Part shown: positions 26,196-36,360 of the stretch, piece after piece | How the letters are laid out: each line of letters starts with the position of its first letter | Position numbering within the stretch: the stretch's first letter is position 1 | Assembly: GCA_030429345.1 (NCBI GenBank) | Contig: JAUIFJ010000004.1 | Span: 1-64,000 of the forward strand | Direction of reading: 5' to 3' | Origin: a bacterium | GTDB taxonomy: Bacteria > CAIWAD01 | DNA length: 64,000 bases | Program-made: the position numbers and the translations under genes | Notes under the pieces: generated by a model | Told to the model about the DNA's origin: nothing | Seen by the model: only the letters and a program-made list of their open reading frames with translations | The model's database searches: none

Positions 26196-26299
26196 GGGCG
26201 GAGTCTTCCTTCAACAGCCTTGGAAAGGCCTCAATATCGTTTCCGAAAGGGATCAAAGCTCGATTGGCCGGTCCATGGGGGTGAGCTGCGGCTGCAGAA

Positions 26300-28183
26300 T
26301 CAGCTCTTCATCGCCCCCTTGCGGATCTGGGTGTAGTACAGCCAGAGAATGATCCCGAGCGCCGCCAGGGTCAACGCCGTGCTCAGGCCTTCCCCGACAG
26401 GCAGGGAAAGGCGGGCGATGCCCAGACTGGCCAGGAAAGCCAGGCCGATGCCCATCAGCGATTCGCCCGCGATGGCGCCGGAGGCGAAAAGCACTCCGCG
26501 GCGCAGTTTGCGTTCGGCGAGTTCTTCGCTGTCCCCGGCGCTGAAGAGGTGCGCCAGCAGGCCGCCGGCGAGGATCGGCGTGGCCAGCTCGAAGGGCAGG
26601 TAGACGCCGACCGCGATCGGCATGAGATGCGCGCGGAAGCTGCTGCCCTTCTGCTTGAGCAGGTGATCCACGACCAGGATCACGACGCCCAGCGCCGCGC
26701 CCCAGGCGACCATGTTCCAGGGCAGATGGCCGTCACCGAAGAAGCCGCGGGCCAGGCTGGCGAAAAGGCTGGCCTGGGGTGCCGCCAGCTCGCGTCCGCC
26801 GATGCCGCCCGGCGTGTTGGCGTGCAGGAGCTGCAACACGGGGGCCATCACCAGCGAGGCGGCGGCCACGCCGGCGATCTGCATCATCTGCTGCTTGCGC
26901 GGTGTGGCGCCGACAAGCTGGCCGGTCTTGAGATCGTTGCAGACATCGCCGGAAGTGCAGGCGGCGCAACACACGATGGCCGCCACGCCGAGGGTGGCCA
27001 CCATGCCGCTGGGACCGCTGAAGCCCAGGACCAGGAGCAGCGCACCGGTGAAGAGCACGGCGGTGATCGTCATGCCGGAGACCGGGCTGTTGGAATTGCC
27101 CACCAGCCCGACGATGTAGCTCGCCACGGCGGTGAAGAAGAAGGACATCACGACCATCGCCAGGGTCGTGAACACCGTGATGGCGACGCTCTGCGTGAAG
27201 ATGTAGTACACCACCGCCACCACGGCGATCGCCACGGCCGACCAGAAGACGATGGCGCGCGAACCGATGTCCTCGCCCAGCGCCGCCGTGTCCGCCGCGC
27301 CCCGGCTGCGGATGCCGACGATGGCCTGCTTCAGGCCGTGTCTCACCTTGATGATCGAATCGATGCCGCCGACGACCATTGCCCCCACGCCCACGTAGCG
27401 GATCTGCGTCGACCAGAGCGCGAAGGCGCCCTCGTGGGGATCGGCGAGCTGCTCGGCGCTGGCCTCGAGCAGCGGAATGCCCACCAGCCAGCCGATGGCC
27501 CCGCCGATGAAGATCAGCACGGCGACATTCAGTCTCACGATGTAGCCTACGGCGATCAGCGCCGGTGATACATCGCCCCCGAAGTAGAAGATGCGCGAGC
27601 CGGCGGCTCCCGCCACCGAAAGGCTGCCCTTGAGAATGCCGGCGAAACTGACCAGGGCCTTGAAGACCAGGCCGGTCAGCGCGCCGCCGACCACGGCCTT
27701 TGCCGCTCCGCTGTCCGCGCCCTGGTGCTCCTCGCCGGCCTGCAGCACGGCCGCGCAGGCGACGCCCTCCGGGTACTTGAGTTTCAGTTCCTCGCCGGCG
27801 ACGAAGATGCGCCGCATGGGGATCATGAAGAGAATGCCCAGCAGGCCGCCGGCAAAGGCGATCAGCGTCGTCGTCAGCCAGTCGAAGGATTGCCAGACGC
27901 CGATCAGGATGATCGCCGGCATGGTGAAGATGATGCCTGCCGCCAGCGATTCGCCGGCCGAGGCGGCTGTCTGCACCTGGTTGGCTTCCAGGACCGTGCC
28001 GTTGCGGAAGAGGCCGCGCAGCACGAGCATGGCGACGACGGCCGCCGGGATCGAGGCCGAGACCGTCATGCCGACCTTGAGGCCCAGGTATACATTCGCC
28101 GCGCCCATGATCACCGAGAGCACGAGGCCCAGGACGACGACACGGACAGTCAGCTCGGCAATGCCGGGTTTGGGGGAGTTCAT
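26300..28183 (-). CDS. OPT-family oligopeptide/metal-chelate transporter
   Basis: Polytopic inner-membrane transporter of 627 aa with about 14-16 helices. Family hallmarks include SVIMGAANVYLGLKVGMTVSASIPAAVV near the N terminus, ANQVQTAASAGESLAAGIIFTMPA, and the ELKLKYPEGVACAAVLQAGEE segment. OPT members take up oligopeptides or iron-siderophore chelates by proton symport. ATG 28183 follows GGAAGG by a normal distance; 13 extra upstream codons are unlikely. The gene ends 100 bases before the aminotransferase on the same strand, which hints at peptide or amino-acid catabolism together. Substrate not determinable here. Confidence 0.93.
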   Translation of the reverse strand: MNSPKPGIAELTVRVVVLGLVLSVIMGAANVYLGLKVGMTVSASIPAAVVAMLVLRGLFRNGTVLEANQVQTAASAGESLAAGIIFTMPAIILIGVWQSFDWLTTTLIAFAGGLLGILFMIPMRRIFVAGEELKLKYPEGVACAAVLQAGEEHQGADSGAAKAVVGGALTGLVFKALVSFAGILKGSLSVAGAAGSRIFYFGGDVSPALIAVGYIVRLNVAVLIFIGGAIGWLVGIPLLEASAEQLADPHEGAFALWSTQIRYVGVGAMVVGGIDSIIKVRHGLKQAIVGIRSRGAADTAALGEDIGSRAIVFWSAVAIAVVAVVYYIFTQSVAITVFTTLAMVVMSFFFTAVASYIVGLVGNSNSPVSGMTITAVLFTGALLLVLGFSGPSGMVATLGVAAIVCCAACTSGDVCNDLKTGQLVGATPRKQQMMQIAGVAAASLVMAPVLQLLHANTPGGIGGRELAAPQASLFASLARGFFGDGHLPWNMVAWGAALGVVILVVDHLLKQKGSSFRAHLMPIAVGVYLPFELATPILAGGLLAHLFSAGDSEELAERKLRRGVLFASGAIAGESLMGIGLAFLASLGIARLSLPVGEGLSTALTLAALGIILWLYYTQIRKGAMKS

Positions 28184-28229
28184 TCCTGTACCTTCCTGCT
28201 GAGAGAGGTGAGTGTATCTCACAAAAAAT

Positions 28230-28335
28230 CGCTATCGCTATCGGGATCGCTATCGCTATCGACCTGTCACATGACGATGGGACTCACGAAATGCGCTAGT
28301 GAGTCTTACCATCGATAACGATCCCGATAGCGAAG
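28230..28335. repeat. GCTATC-rich inverted-repeat element, copy 1
   Basis: Left arm 28235-28255 and right arm 28313-28333 are complementary over 21 bases with one mismatch, built from GCTATC and GGGATCG units. The left side also has the tandem TATCGC run. Inside is a second perfect inverted repeat GACTCAC/GTGAGTC (28281-28287 and 28299-28305). It lies between acs and the OPT gene. A related element is at 40617-40703. Confidence 0.75.
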
Positions 28336-28364
28336 GGAAATGAAGGTGCGAGCAGTTTCTGTGA

Positions 28365-30332
<1,968 letters not shown>

Positions 30333-30500
30333 GGATTCTCCAGAAGCTGTGGGGAAGGCCGGCTGTCGCCGGGCGATTGACGCCGCCGGGAGCAGCACCC
30401 GGCAAGACCTGCAAAATCCGCATCCTGCGGGGCAATTTCAATCGGGAATCGAGGGGCGCGGAATTGCGTTGTCCCTCCCCCATCCCATCTTCAGGCAAGT

Positions 30501-30510
30501 TGTTGCAACA
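30501..30510. promoter_or_regulatory. Perfect palindrome in the acs/DinB divergent region
   Basis: TGTTGCAACA is a perfect 10-base palindrome between two divergent genes, about 60 bases before the DinB start. It is a possible operator, but a single short palindrome can occur by chance. Confidence 0.25.
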
Positions 30511-30568
30511 GGGGTGGCCCGCGAAGGCCCGGGCGCCCTGATTCACTTTGTTCCATATGGGAGAGATC

Positions 30569-31036
30569 ATGAGCCGCGAAGGATACCGCATTTCCGTCGA
30601 GATGACCGGGCGCTTCTTCATGCGCACCATCGAGTGCCTGGAGGAGAAGGACAGCAGCTTCCGCCCCGCTGAGGGCATGTTCAGCGTCGCCGAACAGGTG
30701 GCGCACACCGCTCAGTGCATCGAGTGGTTCCTGAATGGGGCCTTCTCGCCGGAGGGCATGAGCGAGGACTTCGAAGGCATGGAGCGCGAAGTGCGCGAGT
30801 GCAAGAGCCTGGAAGCGGCCCGCAACTGGATGCAGCACGCCATCGAGGAGGCCGTCGCCAAAATCCAGTCCACCAGCGACGAGGACTGGATGCAGCCCAT
30901 CGCCGAGGGGATCATGGGCGGCAGCCCGCGCTTCTCGATCATCAGCGGCATTACCGACCACTGCGCCCACCACCGCGGAGCGCTGACCGTCTACGCCCGA
31001 TTGCTGGGCAAGGTGGCGGCTATGCCCTATGAATGA
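30569..31036 (+). CDS. DinB-like four-helix metal-binding protein
   Basis: Protein of 155 aa of the DinB/YfiT superfamily. The fold's metal-site histidines appear as H46 (SVAEQVAHTAQC) and the paired site in ITDHCAHHRGALTVYARLLG near the C terminus, an arrangement that binds a divalent metal and in relatives uses a thiol such as bacillithiol. ATG 30569 follows GGGAGAG; an upstream TTG adds seven residues and is less likely. A role in thiol-dependent detoxification or stress is typical of the family, but the substrate is unknown. The stop is followed within 10 bases by a hairpin-array repeat. Confidence 0.9.
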   Translation: MSREGYRISVEMTGRFFMRTIECLEEKDSSFRPAEGMFSVAEQVAHTAQCIEWFLNGAFSPEGMSEDFEGMEREVRECKSLEAARNWMQHAIEEAVAKIQSTSDEDWMQPIAEGIMGGSPRFSIISGITDHCAHHRGALTVYARLLGKVAAMPYE

Positions 31037-31044
31037 AAAGGTGT

Positions 31045-31303
31045 CCGCCTGCGGCGGGATGGATTGAAATGGCTGCCGCATTCTGCGGCAGGTTTATGCA
31101 AGCACCGCTATGCGGTGCCTTGGTGTGCCTGCCGGGGTTGGTGTGTGGGGAACGAAAATGGGCGTGCGCCGGGGCGGCCGCAGGCCGCCCCTACCGGGGG
31201 TGTGTCATTGCCATGATCGGCGAACGCCCTGTCACGCGCCCATCGGGCGCGTGACACGACCACGTAGTGGTCGCTGCCCCCTGGCCGTCGCAGAATGCGA
31301 CGG
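31045..31303. repeat. Hairpin-array repeat, copy A
   Basis: Seven consecutive perfect hairpins, each with a 3-base loop: CCGCC (loop TGC), CTGCCGCA (TTC), GCACCGC (TAT), GGGGCGGCC (GCA), GTCACGCGCCC (ATC), CGACCAC (GTA) and CCGTCGCA (GAA). Non-hairpin spacers such as GGTTTATGCAAG, GTGTGTGGGG and GTGTGTCATTGCCATGATCGG are also shared with copy B. It carries no ORF with coding character and no T-run. Confidence 0.9.
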
Positions 31304-31418
31304 GCACGGGGTCGCATGCTGCGGATTTGAAAACGCGCGCAAAGGCGTGGTGGTTCTGGATGCAAGCTGCTAGAATTGATCAGATCTCAGTCTTTGATGT
31401 TGTTTTCTGGACGATGTG

Positions 31419-31658
31419 ATGTCGCCTACGGTTCTTCGATCCGGTCCTTACCGTGTCTTCTTCTATTCGAATGAAGCCGGGGAGCCTGCTCATGTGCATG
31501 TTCAACGGGAGAAGAAACTTGCGAAGTTCTGGCTTCGCCCAGTCACTCTCGCGGGTTCGACTGGTTTTTCGGCGAAGGAATTACGGCGACTACTGAAGTT
31601 GATTGGCGATCACCGCGAGCAACTCGAGGAGGCCTGGCGTGAGTTCTTTTCCGCTTGA
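31419..31658 (+). CDS. DUF4160-family small protein (putative toxin-antitoxin partner)
   Basis: A 79-aa protein with the DUF4160 pattern SGPYRVFFYSNEAGEPAHVHV, then REKKLAKFWL and a C-terminal helix (AKELRRLLKLIGDHREQLEEAW). DUF4160 genes are commonly paired with DUF2442 genes, and such pairs are thought to be toxin-antitoxin-like modules, though biochemistry is scarce. ATG 31419 follows an in-frame GTG; Shine-Dalgarno is weak. It overlaps the DUF2442 gene by 20 bases. Hairpin-array copy A lies directly upstream. Confidence 0.85.
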   Translation: MSPTVLRSGPYRVFFYSNEAGEPAHVHVQREKKLAKFWLRPVTLAGSTGFSAKELRRLLKLIGDHREQLEEAWREFFSA

Positions 31659-31899
31659 ATTCAAAGCGCTTGCCACACATGTTGTGGTGACAGAGGACGA
31701 GCTGAAGGTGGATCTGGCGGACGGCCGATCAGTTTCAGTTCCCTTGACGTGGTTCCCCAGGCTGCTGGCAGCGACTCCGGAGGCCCGTGCCAAGTGGGAA
31801 CTCCTGGGCGCCGGTGAAGGCATTCATTGGCCCGAGGCGGATGAAGATCTCAGTGTGGCCGGATTGCTAGAAGGCAATCGGGCCCTGGATAGAACCTGA
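31639..31899 (+). CDS. DUF2442-family protein (putative toxin-antitoxin partner)
   Basis: An 86-aa protein. The GTG at 31639 lies six bases after GAGGAGG, inside the 3' end of the DUF4160 gene, and fits the family start. Typical features are VVTEDELKVDLADGRSVSVPLTWFPRL, a ligand-like beta-rich domain, and GEGIHWPEADEDLSVAGLL at the C terminus. Position and overlap suggest co-translation with the DUF4160 partner. Function is inferred only from the pair's common co-occurrence. Confidence 0.88.
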   Translation: MSSFPLEFKALATHVVVTEDELKVDLADGRSVSVPLTWFPRLLAATPEARAKWELLGAGEGIHWPEADEDLSVAGLLEGNRALDRT

Positions 31900-31939
31900 G
31901 TTCTTGTCCCATTTTGTTCACGAGAATTCCAGATCGAGT

Positions 31940-31969
31940 AAAAAAGGGCTGCCAACGGCAGCCCTTTTC
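31940..31969. terminator. Bidirectional terminator between the DUF4160/DUF2442 pair and the LamG gene
   Basis: Stem GGGCTGCC/GGCAGCCC with loop AAC is flanked by AAAAAA on the left and TTTT on the right, so it works for both convergent genes. Confidence 0.85.
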
Positions 31970-31989
31970 GCATTCCCGTGATCCAGGGA

Positions 31990-33003
31990 TTATTTCACAA
32001 GCACCATCGGACGAGTCTCCGAATGGTCCTCGGTTTCCAGGGTGTAGAAATAGGTGCCGCTGCTCAGGCCGTCGGCCTGGAAATCCACATCATGCTGCCC
32101 GCCGGCGGTCAGGCCGTTCAACAGGGTCCGCACGAGCTGGCCCTGGGCGTTGTATACGGACAGATTAGTGAAACCCGTCTCCGGCAGGGTGAAGCGGATT
32201 GTGGTGGACGGGTTGAAGGGATTGGGGTAGTTGTTCAGCAACTCGAAGTGGGTCGCCACTTCATTGGCGCTGGCGACATTGCCGGTTGAGTAGATGTTCC
32301 ACACTTCCTGGTCGGTCAGGGCGTGATCGAAGATCATGAACTCATCGAATACTGCATTTGCCGATGCATATGATGTTTGTGTGTAGTACCAACCAATTGT
32401 AGATGATGCTGATTCATAGGTTCCAATGAAGAAGCCGCCCCCATAATGATAACCACCAACGGCAGCGCCATCTACATAGAGTGTTGCATCCACCTCGTCG
32501 TGAAGAACGGCAGTTACCTGGTACCACCGATTGTACTGCAGAGCTTCATTGGATCTATAGATTCTATAGTTGTCCAGGTTAAATGACCCACCATTTGCAT
32601 ACATAATGACCAGTTCATTGTTATACAGAAAGAAGCGTATACCTGCCATTCCTCCCTGTCCAATTGAATAAGCATTGCATGAAGTAAAGATTTGCTCTTC
32701 CCCGAAAGTGCTGCCTGCATTGCTCGGATTACGCAGCCAAAGACTTATAGAACAAGGATAGGTCAAGGTGCTGTAAAAGTCTTCCACATATATGTAGTCA
32801 AAGTTGCTTGCAAGGTTTAGGGCTGACTCAGGGTTACCAGCATGATCCAAAGCAAAACTTATAGGACCGTTTTGCTCTATGCCATGATGCCCATTCCCAC
32901 TATAGTCCAGGAAATCCCCATCAAATGGATAGTACCCGATCAACTCGGCCTGGGCTGTTTGTATTGAAACGGATGCAGCAAGAAGAAGGAGCAAGGATTT
33001 CAT
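31990..33003 (-). CDS. Secreted LamG-domain protein with C-terminal sorting domain
   Basis: Exported 337-aa protein: signal peptide (residues 1-20), then a LamG/concanavalin-like jelly-roll (about 21-235: LIGYYPFDGDFLDYSGNGHHG, RWYQVTAVLHDEVDATLYVDG, FDEFMIFDHALTDQEV), and a sorting/FlgD-like domain (LLNNYPNPFNPSTTIRFTLPE). The LamG part has much lower GC than the genome while the sorting domain is GC-rich, as if a foreign domain had been joined to a native export tail. A carbohydrate or adhesion role is typical but unproven. The terminator at 31940-31969 serves it. Confidence 0.9.
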   Translation of the reverse strand: MKSLLLLLAASVSIQTAQAELIGYYPFDGDFLDYSGNGHHGIEQNGPISFALDHAGNPESALNLASNFDYIYVEDFYSTLTYPCSISLWLRNPSNAGSTFGEEQIFTSCNAYSIGQGGMAGIRFFLYNNELVIMYANGGSFNLDNYRIYRSNEALQYNRWYQVTAVLHDEVDATLYVDGAAVGGYHYGGGFFIGTYESASSTIGWYYTQTSYASANAVFDEFMIFDHALTDQEVWNIYSTGNVASANEVATHFELLNNYPNPFNPSTTIRFTLPETGFTNLSVYNAQGQLVRTLLNGLTAGGQHDVDFQADGLSSGTYFYTLETEDHSETRPMVLVK

Positions 33004-33231
33004 GACCGTCCTTTCATGGCGGATGTGTGTCTGGGTGCTGGGGATGATTTTGCGTTGACGGTGCGAACCTTCTGCAAAGCGAATGCCAGAAATCGCAAAA
33101 AAAACAATTAGTTAGCACGGATTTTCTGCGGTGCTGGATAGCGTTGTTGTTCAGGGGGGAGGATTCTGAACAGAATTTCCGGAATGTTTCGCGCCGGATC
33201 AGGCGGGTGGAGAATGTGTAGGCCATTTACC
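33004..33231. other. Upstream region of the LamG gene, no gene seen
   Basis: Low-GC, contains the LamG promoter on the minus strand (not confidently placed). A 70-codon minus-strand ORF here has no coding character. It passes into hairpin-array copy D at 33232. Confidence 0.4.
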
Positions 33232-33360
33232 GGGGCGGCCGCAGGCCGCCCCTACCGGGATTGGCGTGCCCAAACCGGGAACCCCCCGTTCCGTGCCCAT
33301 CGGGCACGAAACACGACCACGTAGTGGTCGCCGCCCCCTGGCCGTCGCAGAATGCGACGG
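33232..33360. repeat. Hairpin-array repeat, copy D (partial)
   Basis: Keeps only the last four hairpins of the family: GGGGCGGCC (loop GCA), CGTGCCC (loop ATC), CGACCAC (GTA) and CCGTCGCA (GAA). The second differs from the GTCACGCGCCC stem of copies A-C by paired changes, so the stem is still perfect. Confidence 0.88.
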
Positions 33361-33478
33361 ACCGTAAAAACACACGCACTCGTCGCGATGGGATCCCCAA
33401 AGAGTGTCCAGCCTGCAGGACGTCCCGCGAATCCTTCGAGCCATGCCGCCGAATCAGCTTTTCTCTTCGCACGCCAAT

Positions 33479-33488
33479 CGTTATAACG
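33479..33488. promoter_or_regulatory. Palindrome upstream of higB, candidate HigA operator
   Basis: CGTTATAACG is a perfect 10-base palindrome seven bases before the higB start codon. Type II antitoxins usually bind such sites over their own promoter. Binding is inferred. Confidence 0.4.
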
Positions 33489-33494
33489 GGTGGC

Positions 33495-33788
33495 ATGATA
33501 GCCGACTTTCAAGGCAAGGGGACAGCCGATGTATTCGACGGCCTGGGTTCCAGGGCCGCGCGGCAGTGCTGTCCTGCCGATCTTTGGAAGACTACCCGGC
33601 GCAAACTGGACCAGCTGAACCGCGTCCTGGATGTCTTCGAGTTGTCGATTCCTCCCGGCAATCGGCTGGAGGCCTTGAAGGGCAAGCGACTGGGACAATA
33701 CAGCATTCGCATCAACGAGCAGTACCGCATCTGCTTTCGCTGGGAAGGAGAAGACGCCTATGCCGTCGAGATCACAGACTACCACTAG
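33495..33788 (+). CDS. higB: HigB-type (RelE superfamily) toxin
   Basis: A 97-aa RelE/HigB mRNA interferase homologue: KTTRRKLDQLNRVLDVFELSIPPGNRLEALKG followed by LGQYSIRINEQYRICFRWEGEDAYAVEITDYH, the family's C-terminal core. ATG 33495 follows GGG and a palindrome; longer in-frame extensions upstream run into repeat copy D and are unlikely. HigB toxins cleave mRNA on the ribosome when the antitoxin is lost. The antitoxin gene follows with a 29-base overlap, the toxin-first order typical of hig. Confidence 0.92.
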   Translation: MIADFQGKGTADVFDGLGSRAARQCCPADLWKTTRRKLDQLNRVLDVFELSIPPGNRLEALKGKRLGQYSIRINEQYRICFRWEGEDAYAVEITDYH

Positions 33789-34140
33789 CACGAGCCCTGC
33801 ACCGAAGCCGCGTCGCGGGGCGGGCAAGCTGGTGCAGCGTCGCCTGCCGACAAATCGGCCGCCAACTCATCCCGGAGAGATGCTGCTGGAGGAATTCCTG
33901 GTTCCCAGGGGGATCTCCCAGTCGGCCTTCGCCATCCAGCTGGGAGTATCCTTTCCGCGATTGAATGAGATCATTCGAGGCAAGCGCTCCGTGACCACGG
34001 ATACGGCCCTGCGCCTGGCACGCGTCCTGGGCATGCCTGCCGAATTCTGGCTCGGCCTGCAGCAGGACTGGGATTTGTGGCACGCGCTGCGCGATGAGAA
34101 GACGGACCGGATCATGGAACTGAGTCCCGTTTACGGGTAG
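33760..34140 (+). CDS. higA: HigA-type antitoxin (HTH, XRE family)
   Basis: Antitoxin and autoregulator of 126 aa. An N-terminal basic extension (about 30 residues, RSQTTTSTSPAPKPRRG) precedes the HigA helix-turn-helix: THPGEMLLEEFLVPRGISQSAFAIQLGV, RLNEIIRGKRSVTTDTALRLARVLGMPAEFWLGLQQDWDLW. ATG 33760 lies nine bases after GGAAGGAG within higB. The extension is longer than in most HigA proteins. Array copy B begins six bases after the stop. Confidence 0.93.
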   Translation: MPSRSQTTTSTSPAPKPRRGAGKLVQRRLPTNRPPTHPGEMLLEEFLVPRGISQSAFAIQLGVSFPRLNEIIRGKRSVTTDTALRLARVLGMPAEFWLGLQQDWDLWHALRDEKTDRIMELSPVYG

Positions 34141-34145
34141 GGTGT

Positions 34146-34404
34146 CCGCCTGCGGCGGGATTTATTGAAAAGGTCCGCGGCATTCTGCCGCGGCTTTATG
34201 CAGGCACCGCTACGCGGTGCCTTGGTGTACCTGCCGGTGTTGGTGTGTGGGGGACGAAAATGGGCGTGCGCCGGGGCGGCCGCAGGCCGCCCCTACCGGG
34301 GGTGTGTCATTGCCATGATCGGTGATTTACCGTCACGCGCCCATCGGGCGCGTGACACGACCACGTAGTGGTCGCTGCCCCCTGGCCGTCGCAGAATGCG
34401 ACGG
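34146..34404. repeat. Hairpin-array repeat, copy B
   Basis: Same seven-hairpin order and orientation as copy A. The second hairpin is CCGCGGCA (loop TTC) instead of CTGCCGCA, with matching changes on both sides, and the third has loop TAC instead of TAT. The others are identical to copy A. Copies A and B are direct repeats about 3.1 kb apart that enclose both toxin-antitoxin pairs and the LamG gene. Confidence 0.9.
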
Positions 34405-34440
34405 GCCCGAACAACTCCATGAAATTCTCCCCTGATGAGA

Positions 34441-36360
34441 TCAATCCGCCGTCAGGCGGCCGTATACGCGGGTCAGGGCCGGCACCAGGTCCTCCGGGTG
34501 CTGCAGGATATGCCAGGCGCCCGGCCCGAGCATTTCCGGCAGGTAGTGACGGGCCTGGCGGTCGACGGCGAGGGCGTGGGTGTGGACGCCATCACGTTTC
34601 GCTTCCCTCAGGGCCTGGCGCACATCGGCGATGCCGTGACGGCCTTCGTAGCGGTCATAGTCGTTGGGCTTGCCGTCGCTGATCAGCAGCAGGAGCTTGC
34701 GTCCCTCTTTCCGGGAGACCAGCTCGCGTGTCGCATGGCGCAGGGCCGGCCCGATGCGGGTGTAGCCCTGGGGTTTCAGCGCGCCGAGCCTCTGCGCGGC
34801 CTGGCGCCAGTCCTCGTGCCGCTCCGCGATCGACCAGACGCGGCAATGGGTGCGCGTCTTCGAGGCGAATGCCAGCACCTGGATGCTTTCCCCCAGCCGA
34901 CGACAGGTCTCCCCGAGCACGAAGACCGCCTCGCGGGACAGGTCGAGTACACGCTGTTCGCCCACGTAGCTGTCGCTGGAGAGGGACAGGTCGAGCAGGA
35001 CCGTGACCGCCACCTCGTGACGCAGCCGCGAACGACGGATGTATACTTTCTCGTCGGTCGACTCGCCCGCTCGGCGAAAGGCCAGCTCGTCGCAGAGGGC
35101 GGAGATGTCGATCTCCTCGCCGTCCATCTGCCGGTCCTGCCGCTCCAGCTTCTGGCGGTAGCGCAGCAGTTCGTGTTCCAGCCTACGGATCCGGCGGTCC
35201 TGCAGGCTTCGCTGGCGGGCGGCCCAGGAGGCATCGCCGGTCGGCCAGGGCTGCGGATAGACCCGGCACCAGTCCTTGCGGTAGCGGCGGCGCTTCCCGT
35301 CCCACTCGTCGTAGAGCAGCGCGGGTCCCTCCGGCTCTCCGGCGCTGATGTCGGGAGCCTCCATATCCAGGCGCAGTTCGGTCCGGTAGACCGACTGGGC
35401 CTCCTCCCCGCCGCGGATCACGGTGCGCAGGTCCACTTCCTCCAGCGCCTCCAGGTGCTCGTCGAGCTCGTCCTCGCCATCCGTCTCACGGGCGCCGCCC
35501 TTGTACTCCTCGGCGGTTTCCACCTTCTCAAAGGAATGGATCAGGACATTGTCCTCCTGCTCCTTGCGGTCGAGCTTGACCTGCTCGATGTGATCCTTGG
35601 GCGGCGCCTCGCGTTCCGTGCCGCTGGCCGTGCCCGGCGATTCCAGGTCCGGGTCGATGCCCAGCCCGGCATCCGTGATCAGCGGAGGCAGCACTTCTCC
35701 CCAGGCCTCCAGCGGTGGACTTGCGGATTCGCGAAAGAAAAGCGGGTCGGCGGGCAGGGCCAGGAGCTGTATACGCAGTTCCGCGTCCAGCCAGGGGGAT
35801 TCCCCCTGCAGGGCGCCCAGGCGGCAGCGCTCCAGCAGACGCAAGGCGGCGGAGGAGTCCTCCGGCAAAGTGCGGCCGCTCAGGCAGGCCGCTTCGGCGA
35901 GATCCAGCATCGGGCCAAAGGCCGGAAACTCCTCCAGGAGGATTCGGCGGGCGGCGGCTGTCACACGCAGGGAGGCCAGCAGCCACTCCGCCGGATGGGC
36001 CTCGGGCTCGGGCAGGTCGGCCCCTTCGCCCGGGAATCTTCGCAGGATGGCCGCCAGAGCGCACCGCGTCAGATAGAGCGCCAGGTTCTCTTCTGTTGAC
36101 TTGCCCAATGTCATACGCGCGGGCAGGAGCAGGGTGCCGCCCCTCAATCCTCCCGCGCCTTCGGCTTCCTCGACGCGCAGGGTGCGTCCAGCCAGAAGGG
36201 GAGCGATCACGCGCAGGCGATGGACGACCTCGGCAAGGGAGACCGCTTCCGGGTTCTCCGGCTCTTCTTCGGAAGATGAGGAGAACAGGCCTTGCCAGCC
36301 CCTTCGGAGCAGCCGGAAAAGACGTTCCTCCCAGTCGAAGTCGAAGGAAGGGCTCTTCAT
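34441..36360 (-). CDS. norD: NorD, von Willebrand A-domain protein for nitric oxide reductase activation
   Basis: Cytosolic 639-aa protein. The C-terminal 200 residues are a VWA domain with a MIDAS-type site (VTVLLDLSLSSDS, DxSxS form) and later GYTRIGPALRHAT and LLLISDGKPNDYDRYEG, typical of NorD. The N-terminal part is acidic with long linkers. NorD works with the AAA+ protein NorQ to insert non-haem iron in NorB. ATG 36360 overlaps the norQ stop by one base (TGATG), so the 19 upstream codons are excluded. Last gene of norCBQD. It contains a TGTCACACG 9-mer (35959-35967). Confidence 0.94.
   Translation of the reverse strand: MKSPSFDFDWEERLFRLLRRGWQGLFSSSSEEEPENPEAVSLAEVVHRLRVIAPLLAGRTLRVEEAEGAGGLRGGTLLLPARMTLGKSTEENLALYLTRCALAAILRRFPGEGADLPEPEAHPAEWLLASLRVTAAARRILLEEFPAFGPMLDLAEAACLSGRTLPEDSSAALRLLERCRLGALQGESPWLDAELRIQLLALPADPLFFRESASPPLEAWGEVLPPLITDAGLGIDPDLESPGTASGTEREAPPKDHIEQVKLDRKEQEDNVLIHSFEKVETAEEYKGGARETDGEDELDEHLEALEEVDLRTVIRGGEEAQSVYRTELRLDMEAPDISAGEPEGPALLYDEWDGKRRRYRKDWCRVYPQPWPTGDASWAARQRSLQDRRIRRLEHELLRYRQKLERQDRQMDGEEIDISALCDELAFRRAGESTDEKVYIRRSRLRHEVAVTVLLDLSLSSDSYVGEQRVLDLSREAVFVLGETCRRLGESIQVLAFASKTRTHCRVWSIAERHEDWRQAAQRLGALKPQGYTRIGPALRHATRELVSRKEGRKLLLLISDGKPNDYDRYEGRHGIADVRQALREAKRDGVHTHALAVDRQARHYLPEMLGPGAWHILQHPEDLVPALTRVYGRLTAD

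Noticed and set aside
30712-31081. Minus-strand ORFs opposite the DinB gene
   Set aside because: Antisense to a recognisable protein and without coding features.
31045-31303. CRISPR array or tRNA cluster
   Set aside because: The hairpin array has no constant repeat with equal spacers, the stems differ from each other, and no cloverleaf can be drawn.
33014-33226. 70-codon minus-strand ORF upstream of the LamG gene
   Set aside because: No coding bias, Pro/His-rich end running into the repeat, no Shine-Dalgarno. Treated as leader.
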